This document shows positions 35,625 through 45,559 of a stretch of DNA of 64,000 nucleotides, piece by piece. The stretch is from Streptomyces chumphonensis (GTDB lineage Bacteria; Actinomycetota; Actinomycetes; Streptomycetales; Streptomycetaceae): positions 1,178,001-1,242,000 of the forward strand of contig NZ_JACXYU010000001.1 in assembly GCF_014779715.1 (NCBI RefSeq). Direction: 5' to 3'. The notes below the pieces were generated by a model. That model had not been told where the DNA came from. It ran no database searches and saw only the letters and a list, made by a program, of their open reading frames with translations. Within the stretch, counting starts at the first letter, position 1; each line of letters opens with the position of its first letter. Both the position numbers and the translations under genes were made by a program.

Positions 35625-36187
35625 CGGTCCGCCTGGACGCCGTCGCCGGACTGCTGACCGTCGGGTTCGCCGGCGCCGTCCGGATCGCCGGACTCCTCGG
35701 CGGTCGGCGACGGTTCCTCCTGCGGGGTGTCGTCGTCCGGCGGCGGGTCCTCGTCGGCGGGGGTCTCGGGCTCGGTCTCCGGCTCGGGGCTCTCGGCGGG
35801 CTCCGGCTCGGCGTCCTCCGCCGTCTCGGGGGGCGCGGACGTCCGGTCGGACGGCCGGACGGGTTCGGGGGCGGCCGGGGGCGCGGGTTCGGCGGGGACC
35901 ACGGGGTCGGCGGCGGGTTCCCGGGGCTCGGCGGCGACCCGCTCGGAGGCGGTGGAGGTGGGGCTCTCCTCGGGCTCGGCGTCGTCCGGTATGACGATCT
36001 TGTCCGAACCGGCGTCGTCCTGTCCGGAGATGGGCAGCCAGGGAGCGCTCGCGTTCCCGCCCGCGAGGCTGACGCCCAGCACCACGGCGTAGCAGGCGCA
36101 GGCGACCCCGAGGAGCCAGCCGACCCGGCGCAGCGTGCGCCGTCTCCGCCCGCTGCTGTCCACGAAGACAGGAGAGTTCAAGCTCAT
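35621..36187 (-). CDS. matA: MatA: membrane-anchored acidic partner of MatB
   Basis: A 188-residue protein with an Arg-rich N-terminus (RRRRTLRR), one transmembrane helix (about residues 23-43) and an extracellular Pro/Glu/Asp-rich, probably disordered tail of about 140 residues. No catalytic motif is visible. Identification as MatA rests on position directly upstream of matB and on the helix-plus-tail layout. Its stop codon overlaps the matB start by 4 bases. Confidence 0.75.
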   Translation of the reverse strand: MSLNSPVFVDSSGRRRRTLRRVGWLLGVACACYAVVLGVSLAGGNASAPWLPISGQDDAGSDKIVIPDDAEPEESPTSTASERVAAEPREPAADPVVPAEPAPPAAPEPVRPSDRTSAPPETAEDAEPEPAESPEPETEPETPADEDPPPDDDTPQEEPSPTAEESGDPDGAGEPDGQQSGDGVQADR

Positions 36188-36428
36188 GATCTGTGTGCAC
36201 CCCTCGACGACCGAGCGCTCTGTCGAGGGTCGCCACGAAGGTGCCGTTCACCCGCTGGGTACGTTCCGAACCGCTGCCGCGCCGGAACCTTCGCCCGGCG
36301 CCTGCCCGCCCTCAAACACCGCGTCGCGCTGAATCTACCGCACATCGCCGCACACAAGTCCGACGTATCACCCATCGGACGCGCACATCACATGACGATC
36401 CGATGACACCACGGGGCCCTGCGGACTC

Positions 36429-37385
36429 TCAGGTTCCGAGCGCCTCGTCCGCGGCGGGCAGCCAGGAGCCGGGCGGACGGACGAGCCACCCCTCCCGTGC
36501 GGCCAGCCGAGCCCCGGCCGTCAGCAGGGCCGTCAGCCCGGGGTGCCGCAGCCCCCGCCGCCACACCACCGACACCGGCGAGAGCGGCACCGGGTCCGTC
36601 AGCGGGCGCAGCACCATGCCGGGAACGTCGACGAACACCTCGCTCGCCAGCACGGACCAGCCCCGGCGGCGGACGACGCGGACGAACTCGGCGTCCCCCT
36701 CGATCTTCGGGAACGGCGGCGCGAGCCCGGCGCCGCGCCCGGCGAGGAGCAGCCGGGCGTAGTCCGTCCACTCGGCCGTGTCCGCGTTGCCCGCTCCCGC
36801 GTAGAGCGTCTCCCCGGCCAGTTCGGCGACGGGCACGACCGTGCGGGCGGCGAGCCGGTGGCCCTCCGGGAGCAGCACGGCGACCCGCTCGTGGCGGAGG
36901 AGTCGATGGTCGAGGTGTGTCCGCAGCGCGGGGTCGAGCCCGGCGACCCTCCCGAACGACACGTCGACGGCCCCGGCGACGATCCCGGCCGCCGCTCCCG
37001 CGAGCCCGCTGTGGAACCGGGCCACGAACTCCAGCTCGGGCGCCGCCTCCCGGACCGCGTCCAGCACCCGCTGCCCCGTGCTGACCGGCGCCGCGACGTC
37101 CACCACCAGCGGGCGGTCCCCGTCGAGGACGGCGGCGGCCAGTTCGTCGTAGGCCGTCAGGACCCGCCGGGCGTGCGGCAGCAGCCGTTCCCCGTCGGCC
37201 GTGAGCGTCACCTGCCGCGTCGTGCGGAGGAACAGCGGCACGGCCAGCTCCCGCTCCAGCCGCCGCACGTCGCGGCTCAGCGCCTGCTGCGCCACGAACA
37301 GCCGGGCGGCGGCGCGGGTGAAGTGCAGCTCCTCGGCGACGGCGACGAACGCGCGCAGCAGTCGCGGGTCGGGAGTGCGGGGCAT
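36429..37385 (-). CDS. LysR family transcriptional regulator
   Basis: A 318-residue LysR-type regulator. The N-terminal winged HTH reads LLRAFVAVAEELHFTRAAARLFVAQQALSRDVRRLE. The periplasmic-binding-like effector domain follows from about residue 90. The gene diverges from an MFS transporter gene across 84 bases, the classic layout for a LysR protein controlling its neighbour. The ligand is unknown; an exported toxic compound is plausible. Confidence 0.9.
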   Translation of the reverse strand: MPRTPDPRLLRAFVAVAEELHFTRAAARLFVAQQALSRDVRRLERELAVPLFLRTTRQVTLTADGERLLPHARRVLTAYDELAAAVLDGDRPLVVDVAAPVSTGQRVLDAVREAAPELEFVARFHSGLAGAAAGIVAGAVDVSFGRVAGLDPALRTHLDHRLLRHERVAVLLPEGHRLAARTVVPVAELAGETLYAGAGNADTAEWTDYARLLLAGRGAGLAPPFPKIEGDAEFVRVVRRRGWSVLASEVFVDVPGMVLRPLTDPVPLSPVSVVWRRGLRHPGLTALLTAGARLAAREGWLVRPPGSWLPAADEALGT

Positions 37386-37469
37386 CGGCCCATAGTGACA
37401 ACGCGAGCGGGTGAATGGCCAGTCATCAGGTGTTGGACGCCGTCGAGCGGGCCCGGCCAGGGTGAACGC

Positions 37470-38819
37470 ATGCCGTCCACCACCCTGCTGGCCGTCTCCG
37501 GGTCCACCCTCGTCGCCGTCGACCTCGGACCCCGGCCGCCGCGCCGCCCGCCCCGGCCCTCCCGTCTCGCGCCCTACGCGCGCCTGTTCGCCCGGCCGGG
37601 AGCGAAGGGCTTCACCGCGGGGAACCTCATCGCACGGATGCCGATGGGAATGTTCACCGTCTCGGCCGTCCTGATGATCGCCATGACCCGGGACTCGTAC
37701 GCGCTGGCCGGGGCCGTCACGGCCGTGGGGCTCGGTGCGACGGCCGTCGTCGGCCCGCTCACCGCCCGGCTGGTGGACCGCTTCGGCCAGGCCCGCGTCG
37801 CCGTGCCCGCCGTCGCGGTGGCCGTCGCCGCCCAGCTGGCGCTCGTCCTGTGCGTCCGCGCCGACGCCCCGGACTGGACGCTCTTCGCCGCGTACGCCGC
37901 CTGCGCCACCATGCCGAACCTGGGCGGCATGGCCCGCGCCCGCTGGGCGCACCTCTGCGCGGGCGACGCCGCCGCCCGGCACACCGCCAACTCCTTCGAG
38001 CAGGCCGCCGACGAGCTCTGCTTCATGGCGGGCCCGGTCCTCGCCACCTTCCTGTGCGTCACGGTCGGCCCGTACGCCGGAACCCTGTCGGGTGCGGCCC
38101 TGCTCCTGGTCGGCACGCTGCTCTTCGCCGCGCAGCGCCGCACCGAACCGCCCGTCGCCGCCCGGGAGCCCGCCGCCGGACGCGGCCTCCTGCGGCGGCC
38201 GGGCCTGCCCGCGCTCCTGGTGACGTTCCTCGCCACGGGAGCGGTGTTCGGCTCCCTGGAGGTGGCCACCATCGCGTTCGCCGACGCCCAGGGGCGGCGC
38301 GGGGCGGCCGGACTCGTCCTCGGCCTCCAGGCGGCGGGTTCCTGCGCCGCCGGACTGCTGTACGGTCTCGCCCCGGCCGCCGCCGCCCCCGGTCGCCGCT
38401 TCGTGGTGTGCGTGACGGCGATGGCCTGCCTCATGGCCCTCCCCCTTGCTGCCGCCGCCGGCACCGGCAGCCTCGCCGTCCTGGCCCCGGCGCTGCTGCT
38501 GGCGGGCATGGCCACAGCCCCGACCATGGTCACCGGCATGGGGATCGTCCAGGCCACCGTCCCGCCGAGCCGCCTCAACGAGGGCATGACGCTCGCCGTC
38601 ACCGCCCTCCTGGGCGGCGTGGCCCTCGGCGCCGCGCTCGGAGGCGGGGCCGCGGAGCACACCGGCGGGAGCACGGCCTTCACCGTGCCGGCCGCCGCCG
38701 CGCTCACGGCCGCCGTGGTGGCCGCCGTCAGCGCCGCCCTGCGGGCCCTGCGCCGCGTGCCCGGCGGGCGGGCACCTCGGGCCCCTCGGGCACCGGGGAC
38801 CGCGCCGACCGGGCGGTGA
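37470..38819 (+). CDS. MFS transporter
   Basis: A 449-residue major facilitator transporter with about 12 hydrophobic segments. Segments include TAGNLIARMPMGMFTVSAVLMIAM near the first helices and VVGPLTARLVDRFGQARV in the loop between helices 2 and 3. The N-terminal 45 residues are hydrophilic. The C-terminus is short and Arg/Pro-rich. It resembles sugar-efflux or drug-efflux-type proteins without specific motifs. It is probably controlled by the divergent LysR protein. Confidence 0.85.
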   Translation: MPSTTLLAVSGSTLVAVDLGPRPPRRPPRPSRLAPYARLFARPGAKGFTAGNLIARMPMGMFTVSAVLMIAMTRDSYALAGAVTAVGLGATAVVGPLTARLVDRFGQARVAVPAVAVAVAAQLALVLCVRADAPDWTLFAAYAACATMPNLGGMARARWAHLCAGDAAARHTANSFEQAADELCFMAGPVLATFLCVTVGPYAGTLSGAALLLVGTLLFAAQRRTEPPVAAREPAAGRGLLRRPGLPALLVTFLATGAVFGSLEVATIAFADAQGRRGAAGLVLGLQAAGSCAAGLLYGLAPAAAAPGRRFVVCVTAMACLMALPLAAAAGTGSLAVLAPALLLAGMATAPTMVTGMGIVQATVPPSRLNEGMTLAVTALLGGVALGAALGGGAAEHTGGSTAFTVPAAAALTAAVVAAVSAALRALRRVPGGRAPRAPRAPGTAPTGR

Positions 38820-38824
38820 ACGCG

Positions 38825-38856
38825 CGAAGGCCCCCGCCGGACGGCGAGGGCCTTCG
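38825..38856. terminator. Bidirectional terminator between MFS gene and ssrA
   Basis: A 9-bp outer stem (CGAAGGCCC against GGGCCTTCG) with further GC pairs inside. It lies 6 bases past the MFS stop and 8 bases past the tmRNA 3' end on the minus strand. Confidence 0.7.
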
Positions 38857-38863
38857 TGAGCAG

Positions 38864-39232
38864 TGGAGATGGCGGGAATCGAACCCGCGTCCAACGGTGC
38901 GGAGACAGGGCTTCTCCGAGCGCAGTCTGCTGTGCTTTTCTCAGCCCCGGCAGTCACACAGACAAGCTGCCGACGGGCTCAGTCACTGTGAGATGTCCCG
39001 GCAGACCCCGTGACCGGGTCTACGCGGTGAGTTCCCTAGCTGATGCCAGGAACCGGGTCGGGAACGCACCCGGGCTGACACTTCGCAAGTCGCTGATCAG
39101 GCAGCGAGGGCGAAGGAATCGCGCTTGGAGTTGGCGATTATTTTTTTGCGGCACATGGTTAGCGAGATCATTGCCGCGTTCCTCGGCTCGCTTCCCCTAT
39201 CTCGACATCCGCTGTCGAAACCGATCATCCCC
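38864..39232 (-). ncRNA. ssrA: tmRNA (SsrA)
   Basis: A 369-nt transfer-messenger RNA. The 5' end GGGGATG pairs with CATCTCC at the 3' end, followed by discriminator A; CCA is not encoded. The T arm is recognised by GGTTCGATTCC. The tag-reading frame encodes ANSKRDSFALAA and then TGA (around 39095-39133), giving the C-terminal ALAA degradation signal. With SmpB it rescues ribosomes stalled on truncated messages and marks the product for ClpXP. smpB follows upstream on the same strand. Confidence 0.93.
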
Positions 39233-39371
39233 ATGTTCAGTTGACAACCCCGCGAGAGGCGGACCCCGTGCGGCACTGCTGTCGCCCATCGTACGGGATC
39301 AACCCGCACGACAGCCACCGTATTCCCGCGCGCTCCCACCGCTGGGCCCCGCACGGGCCGACCGCGCGGGC

Positions 39372-39851
39372 TCAGCGGCGGGCGCGGCGGCGCGCGGCGG
39401 AGATCGCCCGTTCCGCCTCCCGGCGGTCCTGCTTCTCCCGCAGCGTCTGCCGCTTGTCGTACTCGCGCTTGCCCCGGGCGAGTGCCAGCTCGATCTTGGC
39501 CCGGCCGTCCTTGAAGTACAGCGCCAGGGGCACCAGCGTGAGGCCGCTCTCCTGGAGCTTGCCCGTGAGCTTGTCGATCTCGGCCCGGTGCATCAGCAGC
39601 TTCCGCTTGCGGCGGGCGCTGTGGTTCGTCCACGTGCCCTGGCTGTACTCGGGGATGTGGACGTTGTGCAGCCACATCTCCCCTCCGTCCAGCTGGGCGA
39701 ATCCGTCGACCAGGGACGCGCGGCCCTGGCGCAGCGACTTCACCTCGGTGCCCGTCAGCACGAGTCCGCACTCGTACGTGTCCAGGATCAGGTAGTCGTG
39801 CCGGGCCTTCTTGTGCTGAGCGATGAGTTTGCGACCGGTCTCTTTAGCCAT
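39372..39851 (-). CDS. smpB: SsrA-binding protein SmpB
   Basis: A 159-residue SmpB. Marks are [34 protein letters not shown] at the N-terminus, a [15 protein letters not shown] beta-barrel segment and the basic C-terminal tail ([17 protein letters not shown]) that enters the ribosome mRNA channel. It binds the tRNA-like part of tmRNA. The partner gene ssrA lies immediately downstream on the same strand. Confidence 0.96.
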   Translation of the reverse strand: MAKETGRKLIAQHKKARHDYLILDTYECGLVLTGTEVKSLRQGRASLVDGFAQLDGGEMWLHNVHIPEYSQGTWTNHSARRKRKLLMHRAEIDKLTGKLQESGLTLVPLALYFKDGRAKIELALARGKREYDKRQTLREKQDRREAERAISAARRRARR

Positions 39852-39868
39852 AGCCGGACCATTGTTCC

Positions 39869-41005
39869 TCACGCCCGGGCGGCGAGGCCACTCAATACCG
39901 TCAGGCCCTTGTCCAGCGCGTCCTCCCCCTCGCCCACGGCGACGTCGGGCACGAGCCCGGCGCCCTCCAGGGTGCGGCCGCCCGGGGTCGCGTACTGGCC
40001 GACGGTCAGCTCGGCCACCGACCCGTCGGGCTGCTCCTGCGGCACCTGCACCGAGCCCTTGCCGAACGTGGGGCTGCCGACGACCAGGGCCCGGCCCCGG
40101 TCCTGGAGAGCTCCGGCGAGCAGCTCGGCCGCGCTCATCGAGCCCTCGTCGACCAGGACGACCAGCGGCCGCTCCGTGTCGCCGCCGCGCTCGGCGTGCA
40201 GGGCCCGCTGGCCCTCGCCCTCGCCGTAGGTGGCGACCAGGCCGCCGTCGAGGAAGACGGAGGCGGCCTCCGTGGCCTCCAGCAGCAGCCCGCCCGGATT
40301 GCCGCGCAGGTCCAGCAGGACGCCCCGGCCGGGCGGAAGGGCCTGGACGGCCTCGCGCAGCGCCTCGCCGGCGCCGCTGGTGAAGGCGCTGACCTTCAGC
40401 CGGGTGATCCCCTCGGCCAGGTGCACGACGGTCACCGGGTCCGTCGCCAGGCGGGCCCGCTCCAGCCGCTCGGTCCACGCGCGCTGCCCGCGCGCCAGCC
40501 CCACCTCGACGGCGCTCCCGACCGGGGCCGCCTCCGCGTCCCCGCGCAACCGGGCCACCACCTCGGTGACGGGCCGCCCGGTGACGTCACGGCCGTCGAC
40601 CGTGCGCAGCCGGTCCCCGGGGCGGACACCGGCGTCCTCGGCGGGGCTGCCCGGCGTCACCCGGGCGACCACGACGCCGTCACCGGAGCCGCGCACCGCG
40701 ATGCCGACCCCCACGTAGCGACCGTCCAGCGCCTGCTGCAGCCCCTCGTACTCCCGCGCGGTGTAGGCGGCCGACCAACGGTCACCGCTGCGGCTGACGG
40801 CCTCCTGCGCGTCGTTCGCTCCGCGTGGCTCGGCGACGGCGCCGACCGGGGCACCGGGGCCCCCGCCGCCGTCGTCCCCCGGCGCCCGGTCCGTGGTCCA
40901 GGAACCGGTGGCGAAGCCTGTCAGCAGCACTCCCGCGAAGACCAGCGGCAGTGCCGCCCCGCGGCCGATGCGGCGGGGCTGGACGAACATCCACGAGCCC
41001 GACAT
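39869..41005 (-). CDS. S41 family C-terminal processing peptidase (CtpA-like)
   Basis: A 378-residue serine protease with one N-terminal transmembrane helix (about 18-35) and an extracytoplasmic PDZ domain (about 95-175: [27 protein letters not shown]). The S41 catalytic Ser-Lys dyad is in [13 protein letters not shown] and TFGKGSVQ. It cuts C-terminal ends of exported proteins. It sits between ftsX and smpB, as in other actinobacteria, with only 17 bases to smpB. Confidence 0.9.
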   Translation of the reverse strand: MSGSWMFVQPRRIGRGAALPLVFAGVLLTGFATGSWTTDRAPGDDGGGGPGAPVGAVAEPRGANDAQEAVSRSGDRWSAAYTAREYEGLQQALDGRYVGVGIAVRGSGDGVVVARVTPGSPAEDAGVRPGDRLRTVDGRDVTGRPVTEVVARLRGDAEAAPVGSAVEVGLARGQRAWTERLERARLATDPVTVVHLAEGITRLKVSAFTSGAGEALREAVQALPPGRGVLLDLRGNPGGLLLEATEAASVFLDGGLVATYGEGEGQRALHAERGGDTERPLVVLVDEGSMSAAELLAGALQDRGRALVVGSPTFGKGSVQVPQEQPDGSVAELTVGQYATPGGRTLEGAGLVPDVAVGEGEDALDKGLTVLSGLAARA

Positions 41006-41083
41006 GAGGCGGAGTCTAGGACAGCACGGGCCGAAGCACGGCGGCTTGGCCGCACGGCGCCCGCGTTCTATCTCACACCCGGT

Positions 41084-41998
41084 TCACACGTTGAGGTACT
41101 TGCGCAACGTGAGGAAGGCGGCCAACGAGGGCATGAGCAGACCGACACCCACCACCCACGGCAACTGCTGCAGGACGGCGTCGTAGCCCACGAAGTTCAC
41201 CACCTGGATCTGCTCCGCCAGGAACTGGTCGATCAGCGCGTACTTCCCGAGCAGCAGCATTCCGCAGGCCAGGGCCGCCCCGATCAGCCCGGCGATGGCC
41301 GCCTCCAGGATGAACGGCATCTGGATGTAGAAGCTCGACGCGCCCACCAGCCGCATGATCCCCGTCTCACGCCGGCGGCTGAACGCGGAGACCCGCACCG
41401 TGTTGACGATCAGCAGCATCGCCACCACGAGCATCAGCGCCATGACGAAGAGGGCGGCCTTGTTCATCCCGTCGAGCAGGCCGAACAGCGGCTCCAGCAG
41501 GGCCCGCTGGTCCTGCACCTCCTGCACGCCGGCCCGGCCCCCGAAGGCGCTGGCGATGACGTCGTACTTGGTGGGGTCCTCAAGCTTGACCCGGAAGCTC
41601 TCCTGCATCTGGTCCGGGGTGAGGGACGAGGCGAGCGGAGAGTCCTTGAACTGCTCCTGGTAGTGCTTGAACGCCTCGTCCTTCGGCTCGTAGTAGACCT
41701 TCTCGACGACGTCCAGCTTCTTGAGGTCCGCCTCGATCTCCCGCTTCTGCTGGCCGGTGACGGCGCCCCGGTCGCAGTGCTGGGGATCGTTCTCCGCGTC
41801 GTTCTTGTTGCAGAGGTAGATCGCGACCTGGACCTTGTCGTACCAATAGCCCTTCATCGCGCTGACCTGCTGGTTGGCGAGCAGCGACGAACCCAGCAGG
41901 GCGAGTGAGATACCGACGGAGACGATCACCGCGAAGGTCATCGTGAGGTTGCGGCGAAGGCCGGTGAAGATCTCCGACAGAACGAACTGGCCGCGCAT
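41084..41998 (-). CDS. ftsX: Cell division protein FtsX
   Basis: A 304-residue permease-like protein with four transmembrane segments (about 22-42, 180-205, 230-250 and 272-295) and a large extracellular loop of about 130 residues between the first two. FtsX couples ATP hydrolysis by FtsE to cell-wall hydrolases at the septum; in actinobacteria the partner is a RipC-type NlpC/P60 hydrolase. The start is 9 bases after the ftsE stop. Confidence 0.95.
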   Translation of the reverse strand: MRGQFVLSEIFTGLRRNLTMTFAVIVSVGISLALLGSSLLANQQVSAMKGYWYDKVQVAIYLCNKNDAENDPQHCDRGAVTGQQKREIEADLKKLDVVEKVYYEPKDEAFKHYQEQFKDSPLASSLTPDQMQESFRVKLEDPTKYDVIASAFGGRAGVQEVQDQRALLEPLFGLLDGMNKAALFVMALMLVVAMLLIVNTVRVSAFSRRRETGIMRLVGASSFYIQMPFILEAAIAGLIGAALACGMLLLGKYALIDQFLAEQIQVVNFVGYDAVLQQLPWVVGVGLLMPSLAAFLTLRKYLNV

Positions 41999-42007
41999 GG
42001 CGTCCTT

Positions 42008-42697
42008 TCAGTGCTGATAGCCGTAGACGCCACGCGACTGGTCGCGCACGAGACGGCCCTGTTCGAGTTCGATCACGCGCTTGCGCATCTGGTCGACGAT
42101 CTGCTGGTCGTGGGTCGCCATGATGACCGTCGTACCGGTGCGGTTGATGCGGTCGAGCAGCTTCATGATGCCGACCGAGGTCTGCGGGTCCAGGTTGCCC
42201 GTGGGCTCGTCCGCGATCAGCAGCATCGGCCGGTTGACGAACGCCCGGGCGATGGCGACGCGCTGCTGCTCACCACCGGACAGCTCGCCCGGCATCCGGT
42301 CCTCCTTGCCGCCCAGGCCGACGAGTTCCAGCACCTCCGGAACCGTCTTGCGGATCTGGCCGCGCGACCTGCCGATCACCTCCAGGGCGAAGGCGACGTT
42401 CTCCCCCACCGTCTTGTTGGGCAGGAGCCGGAAGTCCTGGAACACCGTGCCCAACTGGCGCCGCATCTGCGGCACCTTCCAGTTGGACAGCCGGCCCAGG
42501 TCCTTGCCGAGGACGTGCACCTGGCCGTGGCTCGCCCGCTCCTCCCGCAGCACGAGCCGCAGGAAGGTCGACTTGCCGGAACCGGAGGAGCCCACGAGGA
42601 AGACGAACTCACCACGCTCGATCTCCAGCGACACGTCGCGGAGGGCGGGGCGGGCCTGCCTCGGGTAGGTCTTCGAGACACTGTCGAATCGGATCAC
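42008..42697 (-). CDS. ftsE: Cell division ATP-binding protein FtsE
   Basis: A 229-residue ABC ATPase. Walker A is GSSGSGKST, the signature is [12 protein letters not shown], and Walker B is [12 protein letters not shown], with the H-loop His in [10 protein letters not shown]. It forms the FtsEX complex with the product of the next gene. Start is GTG at 42697 with only a weak ribosome site. Confidence 0.96.
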   Translation of the reverse strand: MIRFDSVSKTYPRQARPALRDVSLEIERGEFVFLVGSSGSGKSTFLRLVLREERASHGQVHVLGKDLGRLSNWKVPQMRRQLGTVFQDFRLLPNKTVGENVAFALEVIGRSRGQIRKTVPEVLELVGLGGKEDRMPGELSGGEQQRVAIARAFVNRPMLLIADEPTGNLDPQTSVGIMKLLDRINRTGTTVIMATHDQQIVDQMRKRVIELEQGRLVRDQSRGVYGYQH

Positions 42698-42920
42698 TGA
42701 TTTACACCACGTCGGCCTGGGTAGAGGGGCATCGGGGGCCGCGGTGCGGCTCCTGTGTCAGTGGGCTGACCCTACGCGAAGCGGTCGTCACGCGGCAGCC
42801 CGGCTCCGGTTTTGCGCACGTATGCGTCGGCGGACGAATCCTGGCAGAGTGGAGAGCGGAGCAACCCTTGGGGAACGAATCACTCCGCGAGGGCGTTGGC
42901 GCGAAGGAGGAGGAGATCGC

Positions 42921-43112
42921 ATGACATGCGACCGACTGGTGTGCGCCAACTGCGCGGGTCCGGTGAACGAGGCCCGCTGTTCCGTCTGCCGCGCCCAGCG
43001 GGCACGCCGGCACCGGGACGGCCTGTCGGCGGCGGTGACGCCCGCCATGCTGCTCGCCCTCCTCGTGGCCCTGCTCTCGGTGGCCCTCGCGGCCCGGGAG
43101 ATGGCCCTCTGA
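42921..43112 (+). CDS. Small zinc-ribbon membrane protein
   Basis: A 63-residue protein. Cys8, Cys11, Cys20 and Cys23 (CANC, then CSVC) form a zinc-ribbon knuckle at the N-terminus. A single transmembrane helix covers about residues 38-58. A strong AAGGAGGAGGAG ribosome site precedes the ATG. This layout is conserved in Streptomyces; the function is unknown. It lies between ftsE and the LAXTG gene and is transcribed opposite to both. Confidence 0.8.
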   Translation: MTCDRLVCANCAGPVNEARCSVCRAQRARRHRDGLSAAVTPAMLLALLVALLSVALAAREMAL

Positions 43113-43181
43113 CGCCTGCCGGCGCGGCCCGCACGGTGCGACGCCGCTGACGTCGCACCTCCCGCACAGTGACCGGAACAC

Positions 43182-43219
43182 CACGAGGGCCCGGACACCC
43201 TGGGTGCCCGGGCCCCGTG
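43182..43219. terminator. Bidirectional terminator
   Basis: An 8-bp GGGCCCGG/CCGGGCCC core stem, extended outward with one bulge by CACG/CGTG and inward by CACCC/GGGTG. It lies between the convergent small zinc-ribbon gene and the LAXTG gene. Confidence 0.55.
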
Positions 43220-43242
43220 CACGGTGTGACTCCGCCCGTGGA

Positions 43243-44091
43243 TCAGGCGGCCGCGCCGTTGCGGTTCATCAGACGGGGCAGCATACGGAAGCCCACCCCG
43301 CCGGCGATCATCGTCGCGGCGCCGACCAGCAGGAACGCCGTCTCCGCCGCACCGGTCTCGGCGAGCTCCTCGCCGCCGCCCTGCGGGGTGGCCGGCTGCT
43401 GCGGCTGAGGCTTCTGCTCGGGGGTGGTGATGTCCTCCTGGGCGCCACCGGCGCCCTGCGGCTGCTCGCCGCTGCTGCCACCCGCACCCTGCGGCTCATC
43501 ACCATCGGTGTCACCCGTGTCACCGGAGCCACCGTTGTCGCCGGAAGCCCCACCGTCGGCCGCGCCGTCGGCCGCGCCACCGTCGGCACCGCCGTCGGCC
43601 GCACCGCCATCGGCGCCACCGTCAGCACCGCCGTCGGCCGCGCCACCGTCAGCACCGCCGTCGGCCGCACCGCCGTCAGCGCCGCCATCGGCACCACCGT
43701 CGGCCGCACCGCCATCGGCACCACCGTCGGCCGCACCGCCATCGGCACCGCCATCGGCCGCACCGCCATCGGCACCACCGTCGGCCGCACCACCGTCGGC
43801 ACCGCCATCGGGCGCACCACCGTCGGCACCGCCATCGGCCGCACCACCGTCGGACGTGCCGCCGTTGGTGTCAGGAGTCGGGTCGCCCGGGTCGTCCCCA
43901 CCGGACCCACCGGTGGTGACGGTGCCGGTCACGAGACCGTCGTCGCCGTCCAGCGTGGCGACGCTCTCCCCCGTGCCGCCGTTGCCCCCGGCGGCCTGCG
44001 CGACGCCGGCGACGGTCAGCGAGGCACCGGCGGCGAACACCGTTCCCGCGATGACCCGTGCCATACGCACTCGCGTCTTGGAATTGGTCAC
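43243..44091 (-). CDS. LAXTG sortase substrate with ADGG(A) repeats
   Basis: A 282-residue surface protein. Residues 1-35 form a signal peptide ([26 protein letters not shown]). The middle is a low-complexity repeat of ADGGA-type units, about 20 copies (roughly 43550-43860 in DNA), with Gly, Ala and Asp only. The C-terminus has LAETG, a hydrophobic helix and a short basic tail ([10 protein letters not shown]), the sorting signal of class E sortases used for Streptomyces chaplins. GTG at 44091 is chosen; the TTG two codons upstream is also possible. It is probably a disordered stalk. Confidence 0.8.
   Translation of the reverse strand: MTNSKTRVRMARVIAGTVFAAGASLTVAGVAQAAGGNGGTGESVATLDGDDGLVTGTVTTGGSGGDDPGDPTPDTNGGTSDGGAADGGADGGAPDGGADGGAADGGADGGAADGGADGGAADGGADGGAADGGADGGADGGAADGGADGGAADGGADGGADGGAADGGADGGAADGAADGGASGDNGGSGDTGDTDGDEPQGAGGSSGEQPQGAGGAQEDITTPEQKPQPQQPATPQGGGEELAETGAAETAFLLVGAATMIAGGVGFRMLPRLMNRNGAAA
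43550..43860 (-). repeat. In-frame repeat array of the LAXTG protein
   Basis: Degenerate short repeats encode [15 protein letters not shown] units. Codon third positions vary between copies. The repeat count is likely to differ between strains. Confidence 0.75.
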
Positions 44092-44332
44092 TACCAACTA
44101 CCCCCAGTAGCTCTTCGTCATGGAGCAGCGGTACCGGGCGCTCATGGTGCCGGGGACCTTCAGCGAGGGAGCCCACGGCCACTTCGGCGGACCGGGCTTC
44201 CCACGCGCCCCCACATCTGCACACGTCCCTGACACACGCCTGCTGAGCGGACAGCTTTCCCAGTTTTCACAGCAGCGTCAAGCGACGGCCGGACGAAATG
44301 TCCGACTGCAACGACTACTTGTCGACAATGAC

Positions 44333-44362
44333 GGGCCGGTGTGAGCCATACGACACCGGCCC
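44333..44362 (-). terminator. Terminator after prfB
   Basis: A 10-bp stem (GGGCCGGTGT against ACACCGGCCC) with a 10-base loop, 14 bases past the prfB stop. Confidence 0.6.
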
Positions 44363-44376
44363 GCCGCGCCGAGTCG

Positions 44377-45492
44377 TCAGCTCGCCGGGGACTCCTGCTG
44401 CTTGCGCCAGCGAATGCCGGCCTCCAGGAACCCGTCGATGTCCCCGTCCAGTACACCCTGGGGATTGCCCACCTCGTGGTCGGTCCGCAGGTCCTTGACC
44501 ATCTGGTACGGCTGGAGGACGTACGAACGCATCTGGTTGCCCCAGGAGTTGCCGCCATCGCCCTTGAGGGCGTCCATCTTCGCCTGCTCCTCGGCCCGCC
44601 GGTGGGCCAGCAGCCGGGACTGGAGCACGCGCAGCGCCGCGGCGCGGTTCTGGATCTGCGACTTCTCGTTCTGGCAGGAGACGACGATCCCGGTCGGGAT
44701 GTGCGTCATCCGGACCGCCGAGTCCGTGGTGTTGACGGACTGCCCGCCGGGGCCCGAGGAGCGGAACACGTCGACGCGGATCTCGTTCTCCGGGATGTCG
44801 ATGTGGTCGGTCTGCTCCACGACGGGCATCACCTCGACGCCCGCGAAGGACGTCTGGCGGCGGCCCTGGTTGTCGAACGGCGAGATGCGCACCATGCGGT
44901 GCGTGCCCTGCTCGACGGAGAGCGTGCCGTACGCGTAGGGGGCCTTCACGGAGAAGGTGGTGGACTTGATGCCCGCCTCCTCCGCGTAGGAGGTGTCCAG
45001 GACCTCCGTGGGGTAGCCACGGCGCTCCGCCCAGCGCAGGTACATGCGCTGGAGCTGTTCCGCGAAGTCCGCGGCGTCCACGCCGCCGGCCTCCGCCCGG
45101 ATGCTGACCATGGCCTCACGCTCGTCGTACTCGCCGGAGAGCAGCGTGCGGATCTCCAGCTCCTCGACGGACTTGCGCACCGACGCCAGCTCGCTCTCGG
45201 CCTCGGCCCGGGCGTCGGCGTCGTCCTCACCGTCGGCCAGTTCGAAGAGCACACCGGTGTCCTCGATCCGGCTGTGCAGCTCCTCGACCTTGCGCAGCTG
45301 GCCCTGGAGATAGGCCAGCTTGCTGGTGACCTTCTGCGCGTTGTCGGGGTCGTCCCACAGCGAGGGCGCCGCCGCCTGCTCTTCGAGCACGGCGATGTCG
45401 GCCCTCATCTTGTCGAGGTCGATCACGGCCTCGATCGACTCCATGGTCGAGGCGAGGGACTTCAGCTCTTCGGATACATCGACGACTGCCAC
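44377..45492 (-). CDS. prfB: Peptide chain release factor 2
   Basis: A 371-residue RF2. The stop-codon reading tripeptide SPF is at about residues 204-206, and the peptidyl-tRNA hydrolysis motif GGQ at about 249-251 ([11 protein letters not shown]). It reads UAA and UGA. The frame is continuous, so the programmed +1 frameshift used by E. coli prfB is absent. GTG at 45492 is the start. Confidence 0.96.
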   Translation of the reverse strand: MAVVDVSEELKSLASTMESIEAVIDLDKMRADIAVLEEQAAAPSLWDDPDNAQKVTSKLAYLQGQLRKVEELHSRIEDTGVLFELADGEDDADARAEAESELASVRKSVEELEIRTLLSGEYDEREAMVSIRAEAGGVDAADFAEQLQRMYLRWAERRGYPTEVLDTSYAEEAGIKSTTFSVKAPYAYGTLSVEQGTHRMVRISPFDNQGRRQTSFAGVEVMPVVEQTDHIDIPENEIRVDVFRSSGPGGQSVNTTDSAVRMTHIPTGIVVSCQNEKSQIQNRAAALRVLQSRLLAHRRAEEQAKMDALKGDGGNSWGNQMRSYVLQPYQMVKDLRTDHEVGNPQGVLDGDIDGFLEAGIRWRKQQESPAS

Positions 45493-45559
45493 GCCCACCA
45501 GCCTACCGGCTGACCGGACGGTGGCCCTGCGGTCCCGCCGGAAGGGGCGCGGGGAGGGG

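Noticed and set aside
42702..43184. Minus-strand frame opposite the small zinc-ribbon gene
   Set aside because: The plus strand has a strong ribosome site, Cys knuckles and a membrane helix; the opposite frame has none.
43550..43860. Repeat region as a CRISPR array
   Set aside because: The units are short, contiguous and in frame, with no spacers; they encode ADGGA peptide repeats.
44377..45492. Programmed frameshift in prfB
   Set aside because: The reading frame is uninterrupted from the GTG start through SPF and GGQ, with no in-frame early UGA.
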